From JAAXKN01 sp036261625 (GTDB lineage Bacteria > Bacteroidota > Ignavibacteria > Ignavibacteriales > SURF-24): DNA of 64,000 bases. Location of the stretch: positions 1 through 64,000 of the forward strand of contig DATAKL010000045.1 of NCBI GenBank assembly GCA_036261625.1. The letters are read 5' to 3'. Both the position numbers and the translations under genes were made by a program. Within the stretch, counting starts at the first letter, position 1. The number at the start of each line of letters is the position of its first letter. The notes under the pieces were generated by a model that ran no database searches, was not told the DNA's origin, and saw only the letters and a program-made list of their open reading frames with translations. This document shows, piece after piece, positions 45,084 through 53,997 of this stretch.

Positions 45084-46210
45084 CGAAAAATTTGCTCGTC
45101 GTGGCAGGCGAGGCCTCCGGCGATATGCACGGGGCTTCTCTTTTAAGAGAAATTAAAATGCTCGATCCGGAAGTTTCCGTCTCCGGCATCGGCGGACCCC
45201 GCATGGAAGCCGAAGGAATGGAAATTCTTTTTCATATAAAACAGATGGCTTTCTTAGGATTTGCAGAGGTCGTAAGGCATATCCCGTTTATTAAAAAAGT
45301 CCAGGCGCGTTTAATTGAAGAAGTAAAAAGAAAAAATATTACAACTGTTGTTCTTATAGATTATCCAGGCTTTAACCTGAGCATCGCAAAAAAATTTAAG
45401 GCATTAGGGCTCAGGGTTATCTACTACATTTCACCTCAGGTCTGGGCCTGGGGAAAAGGAAGGCTTAAGAAGATTAAGAAAGTAGTGGATAAGATGATAG
45501 TAATACTACCTTTCGAGGAGAAGTTCTTTAAGGATGAAGGAATCGACGTTGAATACGTCGGGCATCCGCTCCTGGAACAAATTGAGAGGTATAACTATCT
45601 AACTAAGGAAGAACTCTTCCGGCGCTTTGATCTTGATTTGAGCAAGGAAATTTTGCTCATTCTTCCTGGCAGCCGCATTCAGGAGATCAGGCGCATTTTC
45701 CCGGAAGTGATTCTTGCGGCCCGGAAAGTTTCAGAAAAATTTAATCTTCAGGCCGTTGTGGCGTGTTCTTCAAATATTGACGAGTCGATCTTCAGAGAAC
45801 TTGCCCCCGGCACGAGCTTCAGCGTGGTAAAGGATCATACATATGACCTTTTCAGATATGCCGGCTTCGGAATTATTAAATCCGGGACTTCCACGCTTGA
45901 GGCGGCGCTATTTGAACTGCCGATGGTAGTTGTTTATGCAACGAGCCCTGTTACCTATCTTATCGGCCGGAGCCTGATAGAAATAGATAAGATAAGTCTT
46001 GTAAATATAATTGCGGGCGAAAAGATTGTCGAAGAGCTCATTCAGAAGGACGTTAACCAGGAGAAGATTTATTCGGCCTGCGCTTCTGTCTTATCCGACT
46101 CAGAAAGACTCAGGGCAATGCAAGACAGATTAAAGGCTCTTGAAGAAAAACTTGGAACTACGGGCGTATCTAAAAGATCAGCCGGAATTGTTCTGGAATA
46201 TTTGAACTGA
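45080..46210 (+). CDS. lpxB: Lipid-A-disaccharide synthase
   Basis: Glycosyltransferase family 19 enzyme joining lipid X and UDP-diacylglucosamine in lipid A synthesis. The 376 residues have the usual length. Motifs are VVAGEASGDMHGA at the start, GIGGPRMEAEGME, YPGFNLSIAKKFK, YYISPQVWAWGKGR, EYVGHPLLE, LPGSRIQEIRR, and KSGTSTLEAALFELPMVV. It starts at TTG 45080, overlapping the preceding gene by 4 bp. An acyltransferase and lpxK follow, giving a lipid A cluster. Confidence 0.96.
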   Translation: MTKNLLVVAGEASGDMHGASLLREIKMLDPEVSVSGIGGPRMEAEGMEILFHIKQMAFLGFAEVVRHIPFIKKVQARLIEEVKRKNITTVVLIDYPGFNLSIAKKFKALGLRVIYYISPQVWAWGKGRLKKIKKVVDKMIVILPFEEKFFKDEGIDVEYVGHPLLEQIERYNYLTKEELFRRFDLDLSKEILLILPGSRIQEIRRIFPEVILAARKVSEKFNLQAVVACSSNIDESIFRELAPGTSFSVVKDHTYDLFRYAGFGIIKSGTSTLEAALFELPMVVVYATSPVTYLIGRSLIEIDKISLVNIIAGEKIVEELIQKDVNQEKIYSACASVLSDSERLRAMQDRLKALEEKLGTTGVSKRSAGIVLEYLN

Positions 46211-46253
46211 TGCAGTTCATGGAAATTCCGGGTCACAGAGGAAAGCATCATTT

Positions 46254-46910
46254 ATGAAGCCGAAAAAACTTTGGCAGGACACACTGAGATTCTTAGGCAA
46301 TTATTTTCTTTTTACAGGAATTTCATTGCTCTTAAAAAGCCTGAAGATAACCTGCAAAAACCGGGAGCAGTTCGACTGCCTGTTAAAAGAAAATAAGAAC
46401 TTTGTAGTTGCATTCTGGCACGGTTCAATGCTTATTCCCTGGTATATAAACAGAGACATGAATTTTTCGGCACTTGTCAGCAAAAGCAAGGACGGCACTC
46501 TCCTGGAGAAAGTGCTCTCTAAGTGGAACTACAACGTCGTAAGAGGCTCCAGCAACGACGGGGGAAGCCAGGCAATGGAGATTCTCCTTCAGGCTGCTTC
46601 AGGCGGCCGCCCGGTTGCAATAACACCCGACGGACCCAAAGGCCCGCGCCAAAAACTGAAGGCCGGAGCGGTTGTAGTGGCAAAGAAAGCCAATATACCC
46701 CTTGTTCTTTTGGGCGTGGGCATTAAGGAAAAAAGAGTTTTAAGGAGCTGGGACAAGTTTGAAGTCCCGAAACTTTTCACAAGTGTGAACCTTGTTTTTT
46801 CAGACCCGATATTTATTGACAGCAGTCTGAGCTACGAGGAAACCTCAAGGCTCATTGTTGAATGTGAAGTTAAGCTAAACGATTTACAGAAAGAAGCAGG
46901 CAAGTTCTGA
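46254..46910 (+). CDS. DUF374-family lysophospholipid acyltransferase
   Basis: Membrane-associated acyltransferase, 218 residues, of the LPLAT/DUF374 type. The acyl-transfer His/Asp pair is replaced by the family's FWHGSMLIPWY and DGPKGPRQKLKAGAV motifs, where HGSM supplies the His. The substrate-binding SKSKDGTLLEKVL is also typical. It sits between lpxB and lpxK, and the lpxK ATG overlaps its TGA by one base. This makes it a candidate for a lipid A (secondary) acyltransferase in place of LpxL/LpxM; that is an inference from position. Confidence 0.9.
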   Translation: MKPKKLWQDTLRFLGNYFLFTGISLLLKSLKITCKNREQFDCLLKENKNFVVAFWHGSMLIPWYINRDMNFSALVSKSKDGTLLEKVLSKWNYNVVRGSSNDGGSQAMEILLQAASGGRPVAITPDGPKGPRQKLKAGAVVVAKKANIPLVLLGVGIKEKRVLRSWDKFEVPKLFTSVNLVFSDPIFIDSSLSYEETSRLIVECEVKLNDLQKEAGKF

Positions 46911-47956
46911 TGCTTTTACTAAGAATTATATTATTCCCTCTTTCACCGCTTTACAGGTGGGTCATATGGCTGAGAAATTATCTCTTCGACCGGGGGATTT
47001 ATAAGTCGGAGAAAGTAGATGCAAAGGTAATCTCCATCGGAAATATTACCGTCGGGGGCTCGGGCAAAACTCCCGCTGTAATTTTGGTAACAGATATACT
47101 CAAGAAGGCAGGCAAAAAAGTAGGCGTCCTCAGCCGCGGATACGGCAGACGCTCCAAAGGCTACCGCCTGGTCTCCGAAGGCAGTGAAATACAGACAGAG
47201 GTCAGCGCCTGCGGCGACGAGATATATCTGACGGCAATGGAATGCAGCGTGCCTGCTGCCGTAAGCGAGAAGAGGGTCCAGGGAGCGCGCCGCTTGATCG
47301 AGGATACGGATGTCGAGGTCATTGTACTCGATGACGCATTCCAGCACAGATGGATAGATCGCGATCTGAACATACTGGTTTTCGACAACAGCTTTCTTCT
47401 TAAATCCGGAGGCATGGATCAGAACCTTCTGCCTGTGGGACTCATGCGGGAGCCGTTTTCGGCCGTCAGGCGAGCCGATGCGGTAATTGTTAACAGGAAG
47501 TTTTCCGGCATCGGGTTCCTTCCGCCGCAGCTGAGGCTCTATTTCGAAAAGAAAAAAGTGTTCTATGCGTTCTACAGAACTGCGGGCTTCTTTGATGTAA
47601 AAAGCCGCAGCTACTACGACGTGCAGGACTTCACGGGGCAGAAGAGCCTTGTCATAAGCGGTATCGCAAACCCCCTGTCTTTTCTTAATGTGCTCAGGCA
47701 GGCTAGTATCGATACTGAAAACCAGCTCATATTCAGGGACCATAAGGATTATACCCTAAGGGATATTCAGGATATAAGGAAGGCTTTCTATGCAACTAAT
47801 TCCCAATCTGTCATTACAACACAGAAGGATGCCGTGAAGCTTTCCCGTTTCTCTAAAGAGCTCGACGACATAGATATTTACTACCTTAAAATTGAGATGG
47901 ACATTGAAAACAGGGCAGAATTTGAAGAATTCCTGCTGAATAAAATAGAAGTTTAA
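46910..47956 (+). CDS. lpxK: Tetraacyldisaccharide 4'-kinase
   Basis: Inner-membrane kinase adding the 4'-phosphate to lipid A. The 348 residues have an N-terminal membrane helix (LLLRIILFPLSPLYRWVIW), the P-loop GNITVGGSGKTPAVI, the GVLSRGYGR strand, VIVLDDAFQHRWIDRDL and the C-terminal RDHKDYTLRDI and TTQKDAVKL motifs. Start codon overlaps the stop of the acyltransferase gene (TGATG). It is the last gene of the cluster. Confidence 0.96.
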   Translation: MLLLRIILFPLSPLYRWVIWLRNYLFDRGIYKSEKVDAKVISIGNITVGGSGKTPAVILVTDILKKAGKKVGVLSRGYGRRSKGYRLVSEGSEIQTEVSACGDEIYLTAMECSVPAAVSEKRVQGARRLIEDTDVEVIVLDDAFQHRWIDRDLNILVFDNSFLLKSGGMDQNLLPVGLMREPFSAVRRADAVIVNRKFSGIGFLPPQLRLYFEKKKVFYAFYRTAGFFDVKSRSYYDVQDFTGQKSLVISGIANPLSFLNVLRQASIDTENQLIFRDHKDYTLRDIQDIRKAFYATNSQSVITTQKDAVKLSRFSKELDDIDIYYLKIEMDIENRAEFEEFLLNKIEV

Positions 47957-48073
47957 CAATAAAGTTTGTAAAATTATAATTGCGGTTTAAATTAACTGTT
48001 TCGGTTAATTTATTTTTTTTGATTTTTTCTTACTTGTGCTGTAGAGAAATTACAGTACAGAATTCCTAAAAAT

Positions 48074-48109
48074 GCCCCGTGGGTTCAGGGAAAGAAAAAG
48101 ACCCGGGGC
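48074..48109. repeat. GC-rich stem-loop between lpxK and ppdK
   Basis: GCCCCGTGGGT pairs with ACCCGGGGC with a two-base bulge, loop about 16 nt, no T-run. It may be an RNA structure in the ppdK leader or a weak terminator. Confidence 0.4.
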
Positions 48110-48194
48110 GGTGTTGTATAACAACTGTACTAATATAATCTGACTTAAATGGTCAATAGATTATGCAATTTTAATTAATAATGGAGGAAAATTA

Positions 48195-51158
48195 ATGGCT
48201 AAGTCCCCAAAGTATGTTTATTTCTTTGGTGCCGGAAAAGCTGAAGGAAGAGCAGACATGAAAAACCTGCTCGGCGGAAAAGGTGCAAACCTGGCCGAAA
48301 TGGTTAACATAGGCCTGCCTGTGCCTGCCGGCTTTACAATCACTACTGAGGTATGTACCTATTACTACGACAACAACAACAAGTACCCTTCTGAACTTCA
48401 GAAGTCGGTACTCGATGCACTCAAAAAAGTTGAAAAAGAAATGGGTGCAAAATTCGGCGATCCAAAGAACCCCCTTCTTGTTTCTGTAAGAAGCGGCGCC
48501 AGAGCTTCAATGCCCGGCATGATGGATACCATATTAAACCTCGGCCTCAACGACGTTACTGTTGAAGGCCTCATTGCCAAGACAAACAACCCGAGATTTG
48601 CTTACGACTCATACAGAAGATTCGTTCAGATGTATGGCGACGTAGTACTCGGCCTGAAACCTGTCGAAAAACATGAAATCGACCCGTTCGAAGTAATCTT
48701 AGACAGGAAGAAACATGAAAACGGCATTACAAAGGATACAGACCTTACTGCCGAACACCTGAAGGAACTGGTTAAGGAATTCAAAGCTGAAATCCTTAAG
48801 AAGACCGGCCACAGCTTCCCCGATGATCCTATGACACAGCTCTGGGGTGCAATTGGTGCTGTATTCGGTTCATGGATGAACGACAGAGCTATCGTTTACA
48901 GAAAGCTTAACGACATACCCGCCAGCTGGGGTACTGCAGTTAACGTTCAGTCGATGGTATTCGGAAACATGGGCGAAGATTCAGGTACAGGCGTTGCATT
49001 TACAAGAGATGCTGCCTCTGGCGAAAACATGTTCTACGGCGAATACCTCTTCAACGCCCAGGGCGAAGACGTCGTTGCCGGCGTAAGAACTCCTCTTCCG
49101 ATTGCAAAGCTGAAGGAAGATAACGCAAAAATCTATAAGCAGCTCGACGACATCCGAAAGAAACTCGAAAAGCACTACAAGGATATGATGGATATCGAGT
49201 TCACAATTCAGCAGGGCAAACTCTGGATGCTCCAGTGCCGCGTTGGAAAGAGAACCGGCTTTGCTGCCATCAGAATCGCTCACGAAATGGTTCGCGAAAG
49301 ACTCATCTCACGCGAAGAAGCTTTAATGAGAATTGAACCTGAACAGCTCAACCAGCTCTTAAGACCTATATTCGACTCAAAGGAAAAGAAAAAAGCTGTT
49401 GATGAAGGCAGACTTATTGCAAAAGGCTTGAACGCAGGTCCTGGCGCTGCCTCTGGCAAGGTTGTCTTCTCGGCCGAAGAAGCTGAAGAAGAAGCAGCCA
49501 AGGGTGAAAAAGTCGTTCTCGTCAGAATTGAAACCTCTCCTGAGGATATCAAGGGTATGAATGCTGCCGTTGGTATCTTAACTGCAAGAGGCGGTATGAC
49601 TTCTCACGCTGCACTCGTTGCACGCCAGATGGGTAAGGTTTGTGTTGCCGGATGCGGTAACCTCCTGATCAACTACTCTGCCGGAACCATTAAGGTTACA
49701 GGCAAGGACGTTGTGATCAAAAGAGGCGAATACATTTCAATCGACGGCTCAACAGGCGAAGTAATTGTCGGTAAACTTGAAACCAAACCTTCAGAGGTTG
49801 TTCAGGTTCTTATCACAAAGACAATGAAACCGCAGGATTCAGCTGTATTCAAGACATACAACGACCTTATGTCATGGGCCGACAAGGTAAGACGCCTCGG
49901 CATCAGAACCAATGCAGATCAGCCCGATCAGGCACAGAATGCAATTGCTTTCGGAGCCGAAGGTATCGGTCTCTGCCGCACAGAACACATGTTCTTCGGC
50001 GAAAACAGAATCCTTTCTGTAAGAGAAATGATCCTGGCTGAAACTCAGGAAGAAAGAAAAGCTGCTTTGGCAAAACTTCTTCCTTACCAGAGAGACGACT
50101 TCGAAGGACTCTTCCTTGCAATGGGAGGAAGACCTACTACTATCAGAACACTCGATCCTCCTTTGCACGAATTCCTGCCTCACGAAGAAAATGAGATTAA
50201 GGAAGTTGCAAATGCACTGAAGGTTCCGGTTCAGAGAGTAAAAGACAAGATCGACTCACTGCATGAATTCAACCCGATGCTCGGTTTCAGAGGCTGCCGC
50301 TTAGGCATCAGCTATCCTGAAATTACCGAAATGCAGGCAAGGGCAATCTTTGAAGCTGCCTGCAACGTCGCAAAGAAGAAGGTTAAAGTTAAACCTGAAA
50401 TTATGATTCCTCTTGTAAGCACAGTTGAAGAACTCAAGCTCCAGGAAGATATCGTAAGAAGAGTAGCTTCTGAAGTAATGAAGGAAAAAGGCGTTAAGGT
50501 TGATTATCTGGTCGGAACAATGATCGAGCTCCCGAGAGCTGCCCTCACAGCCGACAAGATAGCCGAACGCGCACAGTTCTTCAGCTTCGGTACCAACGAC
50601 CTTACACAGACCACTTTCGGTCTTTCAAGAGATGACGCCGGCAAGTTCCTCCCTCTCTACGTTGAGAAGGAAATCCTTCCGGTCGATCCTTTCATCTCAA
50701 TTGACGTAAACGGCGTTGGCCAGCTCGTTGAAATCGGTACCCAGAAAGGCAGAAGCGTCAGACCTGACCTTAAGGTCGGTATCTGCGGCGAACACGGCGG
50801 AGAGCCTGCTTCAGTTGAATTCTGCCACAGGGCAGGACTTAACTATGTAAGCTGCTCACCGTTCAGAGTTCCAATTGCACGCCTTGCAGCAGCAAGAGCA
50901 GCACTGAAGGACAATCAGGCTAAGACAGCCCCCGCTGCAAAGCCTGCAGCCCTGAAGGCAGCTCCGAAGAAAACTGCAAAGCCGCTTGCTAAGAAGGCTG
51001 CTGCTAAGAAGCCTGTTGCTAAGAAAACAGCTTCAAAGCCTGCCGTAAAGGCAACAGCTAAGGCTGCTGTAAAAGCCGCTCCTAAGAAAGCCGCAGCAAA
51101 AAAGGCTGGAAAAGGAAACGTTAAGACAGCTGCAAAGAAGACAAACAAGAAAAAATAA
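48195..51158 (+). CDS. ppdK: Pyruvate, phosphate dikinase with Lys/Ala-rich C-terminal tail
   Basis: Interconverts pyruvate + ATP + Pi and PEP + AMP + PPi. The core has the ATP-grasp domain (LLGGKGANLAEMVNIGLPVPAGFTITT, SVRSGARASMPGMMDT), the phosphohistidine domain with GGMTSHAALVARQMGK, and the PEP-binding barrel (FGTNDLTQTTFGLSRDDA, GICGEHGGEPASVEF). The core ends near residue 905, the usual size. Beyond that are about 82 residues made almost only of Lys, Ala and Pro, like the tails of histone H1-type proteins (next entry). AATGGAGG precedes the ATG. Single gene. Confidence 0.97.
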   Translation: MAKSPKYVYFFGAGKAEGRADMKNLLGGKGANLAEMVNIGLPVPAGFTITTEVCTYYYDNNNKYPSELQKSVLDALKKVEKEMGAKFGDPKNPLLVSVRSGARASMPGMMDTILNLGLNDVTVEGLIAKTNNPRFAYDSYRRFVQMYGDVVLGLKPVEKHEIDPFEVILDRKKHENGITKDTDLTAEHLKELVKEFKAEILKKTGHSFPDDPMTQLWGAIGAVFGSWMNDRAIVYRKLNDIPASWGTAVNVQSMVFGNMGEDSGTGVAFTRDAASGENMFYGEYLFNAQGEDVVAGVRTPLPIAKLKEDNAKIYKQLDDIRKKLEKHYKDMMDIEFTIQQGKLWMLQCRVGKRTGFAAIRIAHEMVRERLISREEALMRIEPEQLNQLLRPIFDSKEKKKAVDEGRLIAKGLNAGPGAASGKVVFSAEEAEEEAAKGEKVVLVRIETSPEDIKGMNAAVGILTARGGMTSHAALVARQMGKVCVAGCGNLLINYSAGTIKVTGKDVVIKRGEYISIDGSTGEVIVGKLETKPSEVVQVLITKTMKPQDSAVFKTYNDLMSWADKVRRLGIRTNADQPDQAQNAIAFGAEGIGLCRTEHMFFGENRILSVREMILAETQEERKAALAKLLPYQRDDFEGLFLAMGGRPTTIRTLDPPLHEFLPHEENEIKEVANALKVPVQRVKDKIDSLHEFNPMLGFRGCRLGISYPEITEMQARAIFEAACNVAKKKVKVKPEIMIPLVSTVEELKLQEDIVRRVASEVMKEKGVKVDYLVGTMIELPRAALTADKIAERAQFFSFGTNDLTQTTFGLSRDDAGKFLPLYVEKEILPVDPFISIDVNGVGQLVEIGTQKGRSVRPDLKVGICGEHGGEPASVEFCHRAGLNYVSCSPFRVPIARLAAARAALKDNQAKTAPAAKPAALKAAPKKTAKPLAKKAAAKKPVAKKTASKPAVKATAKAAVKAAPKKAAAKKAGKGNVKTAAKKTNKKK
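50910..51158 (+). other. Histone-H1-like Lys/Ala/Pro tail of PPDK
   Basis: Codons for residues ~906-987 read as repeated AAPKK, AKK, KPA and KAA units ending KKTNKKK. The stretch is in frame with no stop or frameshift between it and the PPDK core. Such tails usually bind nucleic acid or are disordered. Confidence 0.9.
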
Positions 51159-51168
51159 ATGATCAGAT

Positions 51169-51208
51169 GGAGCCGTATTACCCCGGTTAATGCCGGGGCT
51201 GCGGCTCC
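51169..51208. repeat. Nested palindrome between ppdK and queA
   Basis: Outer arms GGAGCCG (51169-51175) and CGGCTCC (51202-51208) enclose an inner hairpin CCCCGG TTAATG CCGGGG (51181-51198). No T-run follows. It could be a terminator-like RNA structure or a simple palindromic repeat; no preQ1 riboswitch pattern is seen. Confidence 0.6.
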
Positions 51209-51248
51209 GCTATTAAATTGGCTTTATTCATGATAGTAAGGAGACCAA

Positions 51249-52283
51249 ATGAAACTATCGGACTTTAATTACAACTTACCTAAGACTCAAATAGCCAAAT
51301 TTCCCGTTGAACCCAGGGACAGTGCAAAAATGATGGTGCTCGACAGAGAGCATCAGACAATTGAATCCAAGGCCTTCAGCAATATAATCGATTATATGGA
51401 AAAAGGAGACGTCCTGGTTGTAAATGAAACTAAAGTTATTCAGGCACGTTTATATGGCAAGAAGGAAAGAACAAATGCCAAGATCGAGGTCTTTTTATTA
51501 AGGGAACTTAACAAGGAAGAATGCATCTGGGATGTTATTGTAGATCCTGCCAGAAAGGTAAGAATAGGAAACAGAATCTATTTTAACGACAAACTCTGGT
51601 GCGAAGTAATTGATAATACTACTTCCCGCGGCCGTACGGTCCGCTTCAACCAGCCGGGCAACGTGTTCAAGGCTGTTGAAAAGATCGGACTTACTCCCCT
51701 GCCCCCGTATATAAAAAGAGATCCCGTTCCCGAGGATAAGGAAAACTATCAGACCGTTTATGCCAAGGTAGACGGTGCGGTTGCAGCCCCCACGGCAGGG
51801 CTCCATTTTACTGAAGAGCTCCTGGATAAAATAAAGAAAAAAGGAATTAAAATTGCTCCCGTTGTGCTCCATATCGGACTCGGCACATTCCGCCCCGTTG
51901 AGGTGGAGGACCTGACAAAACACAAAATGGATTCCGAATATTTCGAAATTTCAACACAGTCGGCAGAAACAATCAACAAGGCTATACAGAACAAACACAA
52001 AGTTTTCGTAACCGGCACAAGCTCCACACGCGCACTCGAAAGCAGCGTTACGGCTGAGGGTTTCGTAAAACCGAACCACGGCTGGACAGATAAATTTATC
52101 TTTCCGCCTTACGACTTTAAGATAGTTCAGAGACTTATAACCAATTTCCATGCGCCTGAATCTACACTTATTATGCTTGCCGCTGCATTTGCAGACTATG
52201 ACCTTTTAATGAAGGCATACAAGAAGGCACTCAAGGAAAACTACAGATTCTTAAGTTACGGCGACGCAATGCTGATTGTATGA
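51249..52283 (+). CDS. queA: S-adenosylmethionine:tRNA ribosyltransferase-isomerase
   Basis: Queuosine tRNA modification enzyme, 344 residues of normal length. Motifs are YNLPKTQIAKFPVEPRDSAK, GDVLVVNETKVIQARLYG, GLTPLPPYIKR, YQTVYAKVDGAVAAPTAGLHFTEELL, HIGLGTFRPVEVEDL, TGTSSTRALES and TNFHAPESTLIML. AAGGAGACC precedes the ATG. Its TGA overlaps the ispD ATG (ATGA), so the two are translationally coupled. Confidence 0.97.
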   Translation: MKLSDFNYNLPKTQIAKFPVEPRDSAKMMVLDREHQTIESKAFSNIIDYMEKGDVLVVNETKVIQARLYGKKERTNAKIEVFLLRELNKEECIWDVIVDPARKVRIGNRIYFNDKLWCEVIDNTTSRGRTVRFNQPGNVFKAVEKIGLTPLPPYIKRDPVPEDKENYQTVYAKVDGAVAAPTAGLHFTEELLDKIKKKGIKIAPVVLHIGLGTFRPVEVEDLTKHKMDSEYFEISTQSAETINKAIQNKHKVFVTGTSSTRALESSVTAEGFVKPNHGWTDKFIFPPYDFKIVQRLITNFHAPESTLIMLAAAFADYDLLMKAYKKALKENYRFLSYGDAMLIV

Positions 52284-52978
52284 GAAGAATTGCAGTAATA
52301 CCTGCCGGAGGGCAGGGAAAGCGTTTCGGATGTGATGTTCCAAAGCAGTACCAGCTAGTCCGCGGCAGGGAACTCATAGCCTATACGCTGGAGGTTTTTC
52401 AGAAGTCGGATTCAATAGATGAAATAGTGGTTGCTGCACAGCCGGAATATTTTGAAACAATCGGAAAGCTTGCAGAGAAGTACCAGCTTACAAAGTTAAA
52501 AAACATTGTAAACGGCGGAAAAGAAAGACAGGACTCCGTCTTTAATGCCATTACTTCTATTACGGCATCAAAAGAGGACCTTATTGCGGTCCACGATGCC
52601 GCCAGGCCCCTTTTAAGCCAGAGTATCTTAACTGAAGCCATAAAACAGGCAGAAGAATTCCACAGCGTGCTCGTATGCATCAGCGCACGCGATACGCTCC
52701 TTAAGGGAGAGAAAGCTCTTACAGGAGAGGAATTTGTTTCCTCCTTCCTCGACAGACGTGATGTATTTTACGCTCAGACACCGCAGGTCTTTAAGTACCA
52801 TATTTTAAGACGTGCGCTTGAGGATGCCTACAAGGAAAATTTTTACGGGACTGATGAATCCATGCTCGTAACAAGAGCCGGGTTTAAGGTAAAAATTGTG
52901 GAAGGATCTCTTCTCAATTTCAAGGTTACAACCAGACCTGATTTTGAGCTGTTTGAAAAGCTGTCGCAAGTTTTGTAA
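52280..52978 (+). CDS. ispD: 2-C-methyl-D-erythritol 4-phosphate cytidylyltransferase
   Basis: Third step of the MEP isoprenoid pathway. The 232 residues have the nucleotidyltransferase signature VIPAGGQGKRFGCDVPKQYQ, the NGGKERQDSVFNAI loop, VHDAARPLLS, RDTLLKG and FYAQTPQVFKY, with TDESMLVTRAG near the end. ATG overlaps the queA stop by four bases. Presence implies isoprenoids by the MEP route. Confidence 0.96.
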   Translation: MRRIAVIPAGGQGKRFGCDVPKQYQLVRGRELIAYTLEVFQKSDSIDEIVVAAQPEYFETIGKLAEKYQLTKLKNIVNGGKERQDSVFNAITSITASKEDLIAVHDAARPLLSQSILTEAIKQAEEFHSVLVCISARDTLLKGEKALTGEEFVSSFLDRRDVFYAQTPQVFKYHILRRALEDAYKENFYGTDESMLVTRAGFKVKIVEGSLLNFKVTTRPDFELFEKLSQVL

Positions 52979-52988
52979 ATTTAGTGCC

Positions 52989-53015
52989 CCGGAACACATT
53001 AAATTCCGGTTTTTT
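52989..53015 (+). terminator. Terminator of queA-ispD
   Basis: CCGGAA pairs with TTCCGG, loop CACATTAAA, followed by TTTTTT. Confidence 0.8.
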
Positions 53016-53130
53016 GAACTATAATGAAAATTTCCTCATTTAAGAGTAGCTATAATTAAATTTTATATTGATATTATAGCCCGTTATTAATAATTTTTTT
53101 TAGAAGTAAACCATTTTTAAGTATTTCAAT

Positions 53131-53799
53131 ATGTATCTCTTAGCAACAATTATATTATTATCGTATCTGATCGGATCAATACCTACCAGTATAATAGTCG
53201 GAAAATTAGTCAAAGGGATCGACATCAGGAATTACGGCAGCGGAAATGCCGGCGGAACCAATGTTTACAGGGTTTTAGGCTGGAAGTACGGAATTCTGGT
53301 CATACTGCTCGACGCCTTCAAGGGCGCTCTTGCAGTTGTCTTTGTAGCCAGACTGCATTACGGCGACTTCCCGTTCGAAAATGCTACGCCTTTTGACGAC
53401 TTTACCTTAGTTCAGATCATTGCCGGAGTTGCAGCAGTAATAGGACACATCTGGACAATCTTTGCCGGCTTCAGGGGCGGTAAAGGAATTGCAACGGCCC
53501 TCGGCATGCTTATGTCAATAATTACAGTGGATATGCTCTTTGCAATCGGGGTATTTGTAATTGTAGTGATGATTTCAAAGTACATATCGCTCGGATCTAT
53601 CTTAGGCGCCGCCTCGGTACCGTTGATTTTGTTTATCCGCGAAAACATATTCCACGCTCAAATACAGGGATATAACGTGGTACTCCCGTTCTCAGTCGGA
53701 ATCTGTCTGCTCATAATCTATACACACCGCGCAAACCTGGGCAGAATCTTCAGCGGAAAAGAAAACAGAATATCTTTGTCAGGCAGGAAAAAAGCTTAA
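53131..53799 (+). CDS. plsY: Acyl-phosphate:glycerol-3-phosphate acyltransferase
   Basis: First acyl transfer of phospholipid synthesis, in the inner membrane. The 222 residues have about five hydrophobic segments and the family motifs LIGSIPTSIIVG, IRNYGSGNAGGTNVYRVLG, GHIWTIFAGFRGGKGIATALG and a C-terminal THRANLGRIFSGKENR. gpsA follows 198 bp later, supplying the glycerol-3-phosphate it uses. A stem-loop lies between. Confidence 0.96.
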   Translation: MYLLATIILLSYLIGSIPTSIIVGKLVKGIDIRNYGSGNAGGTNVYRVLGWKYGILVILLDAFKGALAVVFVARLHYGDFPFENATPFDDFTLVQIIAGVAAVIGHIWTIFAGFRGGKGIATALGMLMSIITVDMLFAIGVFVIVVMISKYISLGSILGAASVPLILFIRENIFHAQIQGYNVVLPFSVGICLLIIYTHRANLGRIFSGKENRISLSGRKKA

Positions 53800-53820
53800 A
53801 AATTGCCGGAATTTATTTTT

Positions 53821-53872
53821 AAGAGAGAATGGACGCACTATTTTGTTTGCGGACTTTCTCTCTTATTTTTTA
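53821..53872 (+). terminator. Stem-loop after plsY
   Basis: AAGAGAGAA pairs with TTCTCTCTT across about 26 nt, followed by ATTTTTTATA. Confidence 0.65.
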
Positions 53873-53997
53873 TATACCCTCACAATTTTTTGCTCATTTT
53901 ACATTTTTCATAAAAAAGGATATTTTTCATTTGCGGATTTATTTAAGCCGGGTTTTATTGAAAACCTTGTAACTATAACAATAAAATTTAAGAGAAT

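Noticed and set aside
46943..47743. Minus-strand ORF of 266 aa opposite lpxK
   Set aside because: Exactly antisense to lpxK, no start signal, and no recognisable domain; a shadow of the real gene.
51169..51248. preQ1 riboswitch upstream of queA
   Set aside because: Only a nested palindrome is present; the preQ1 aptamer pattern with its A-rich tail is absent.
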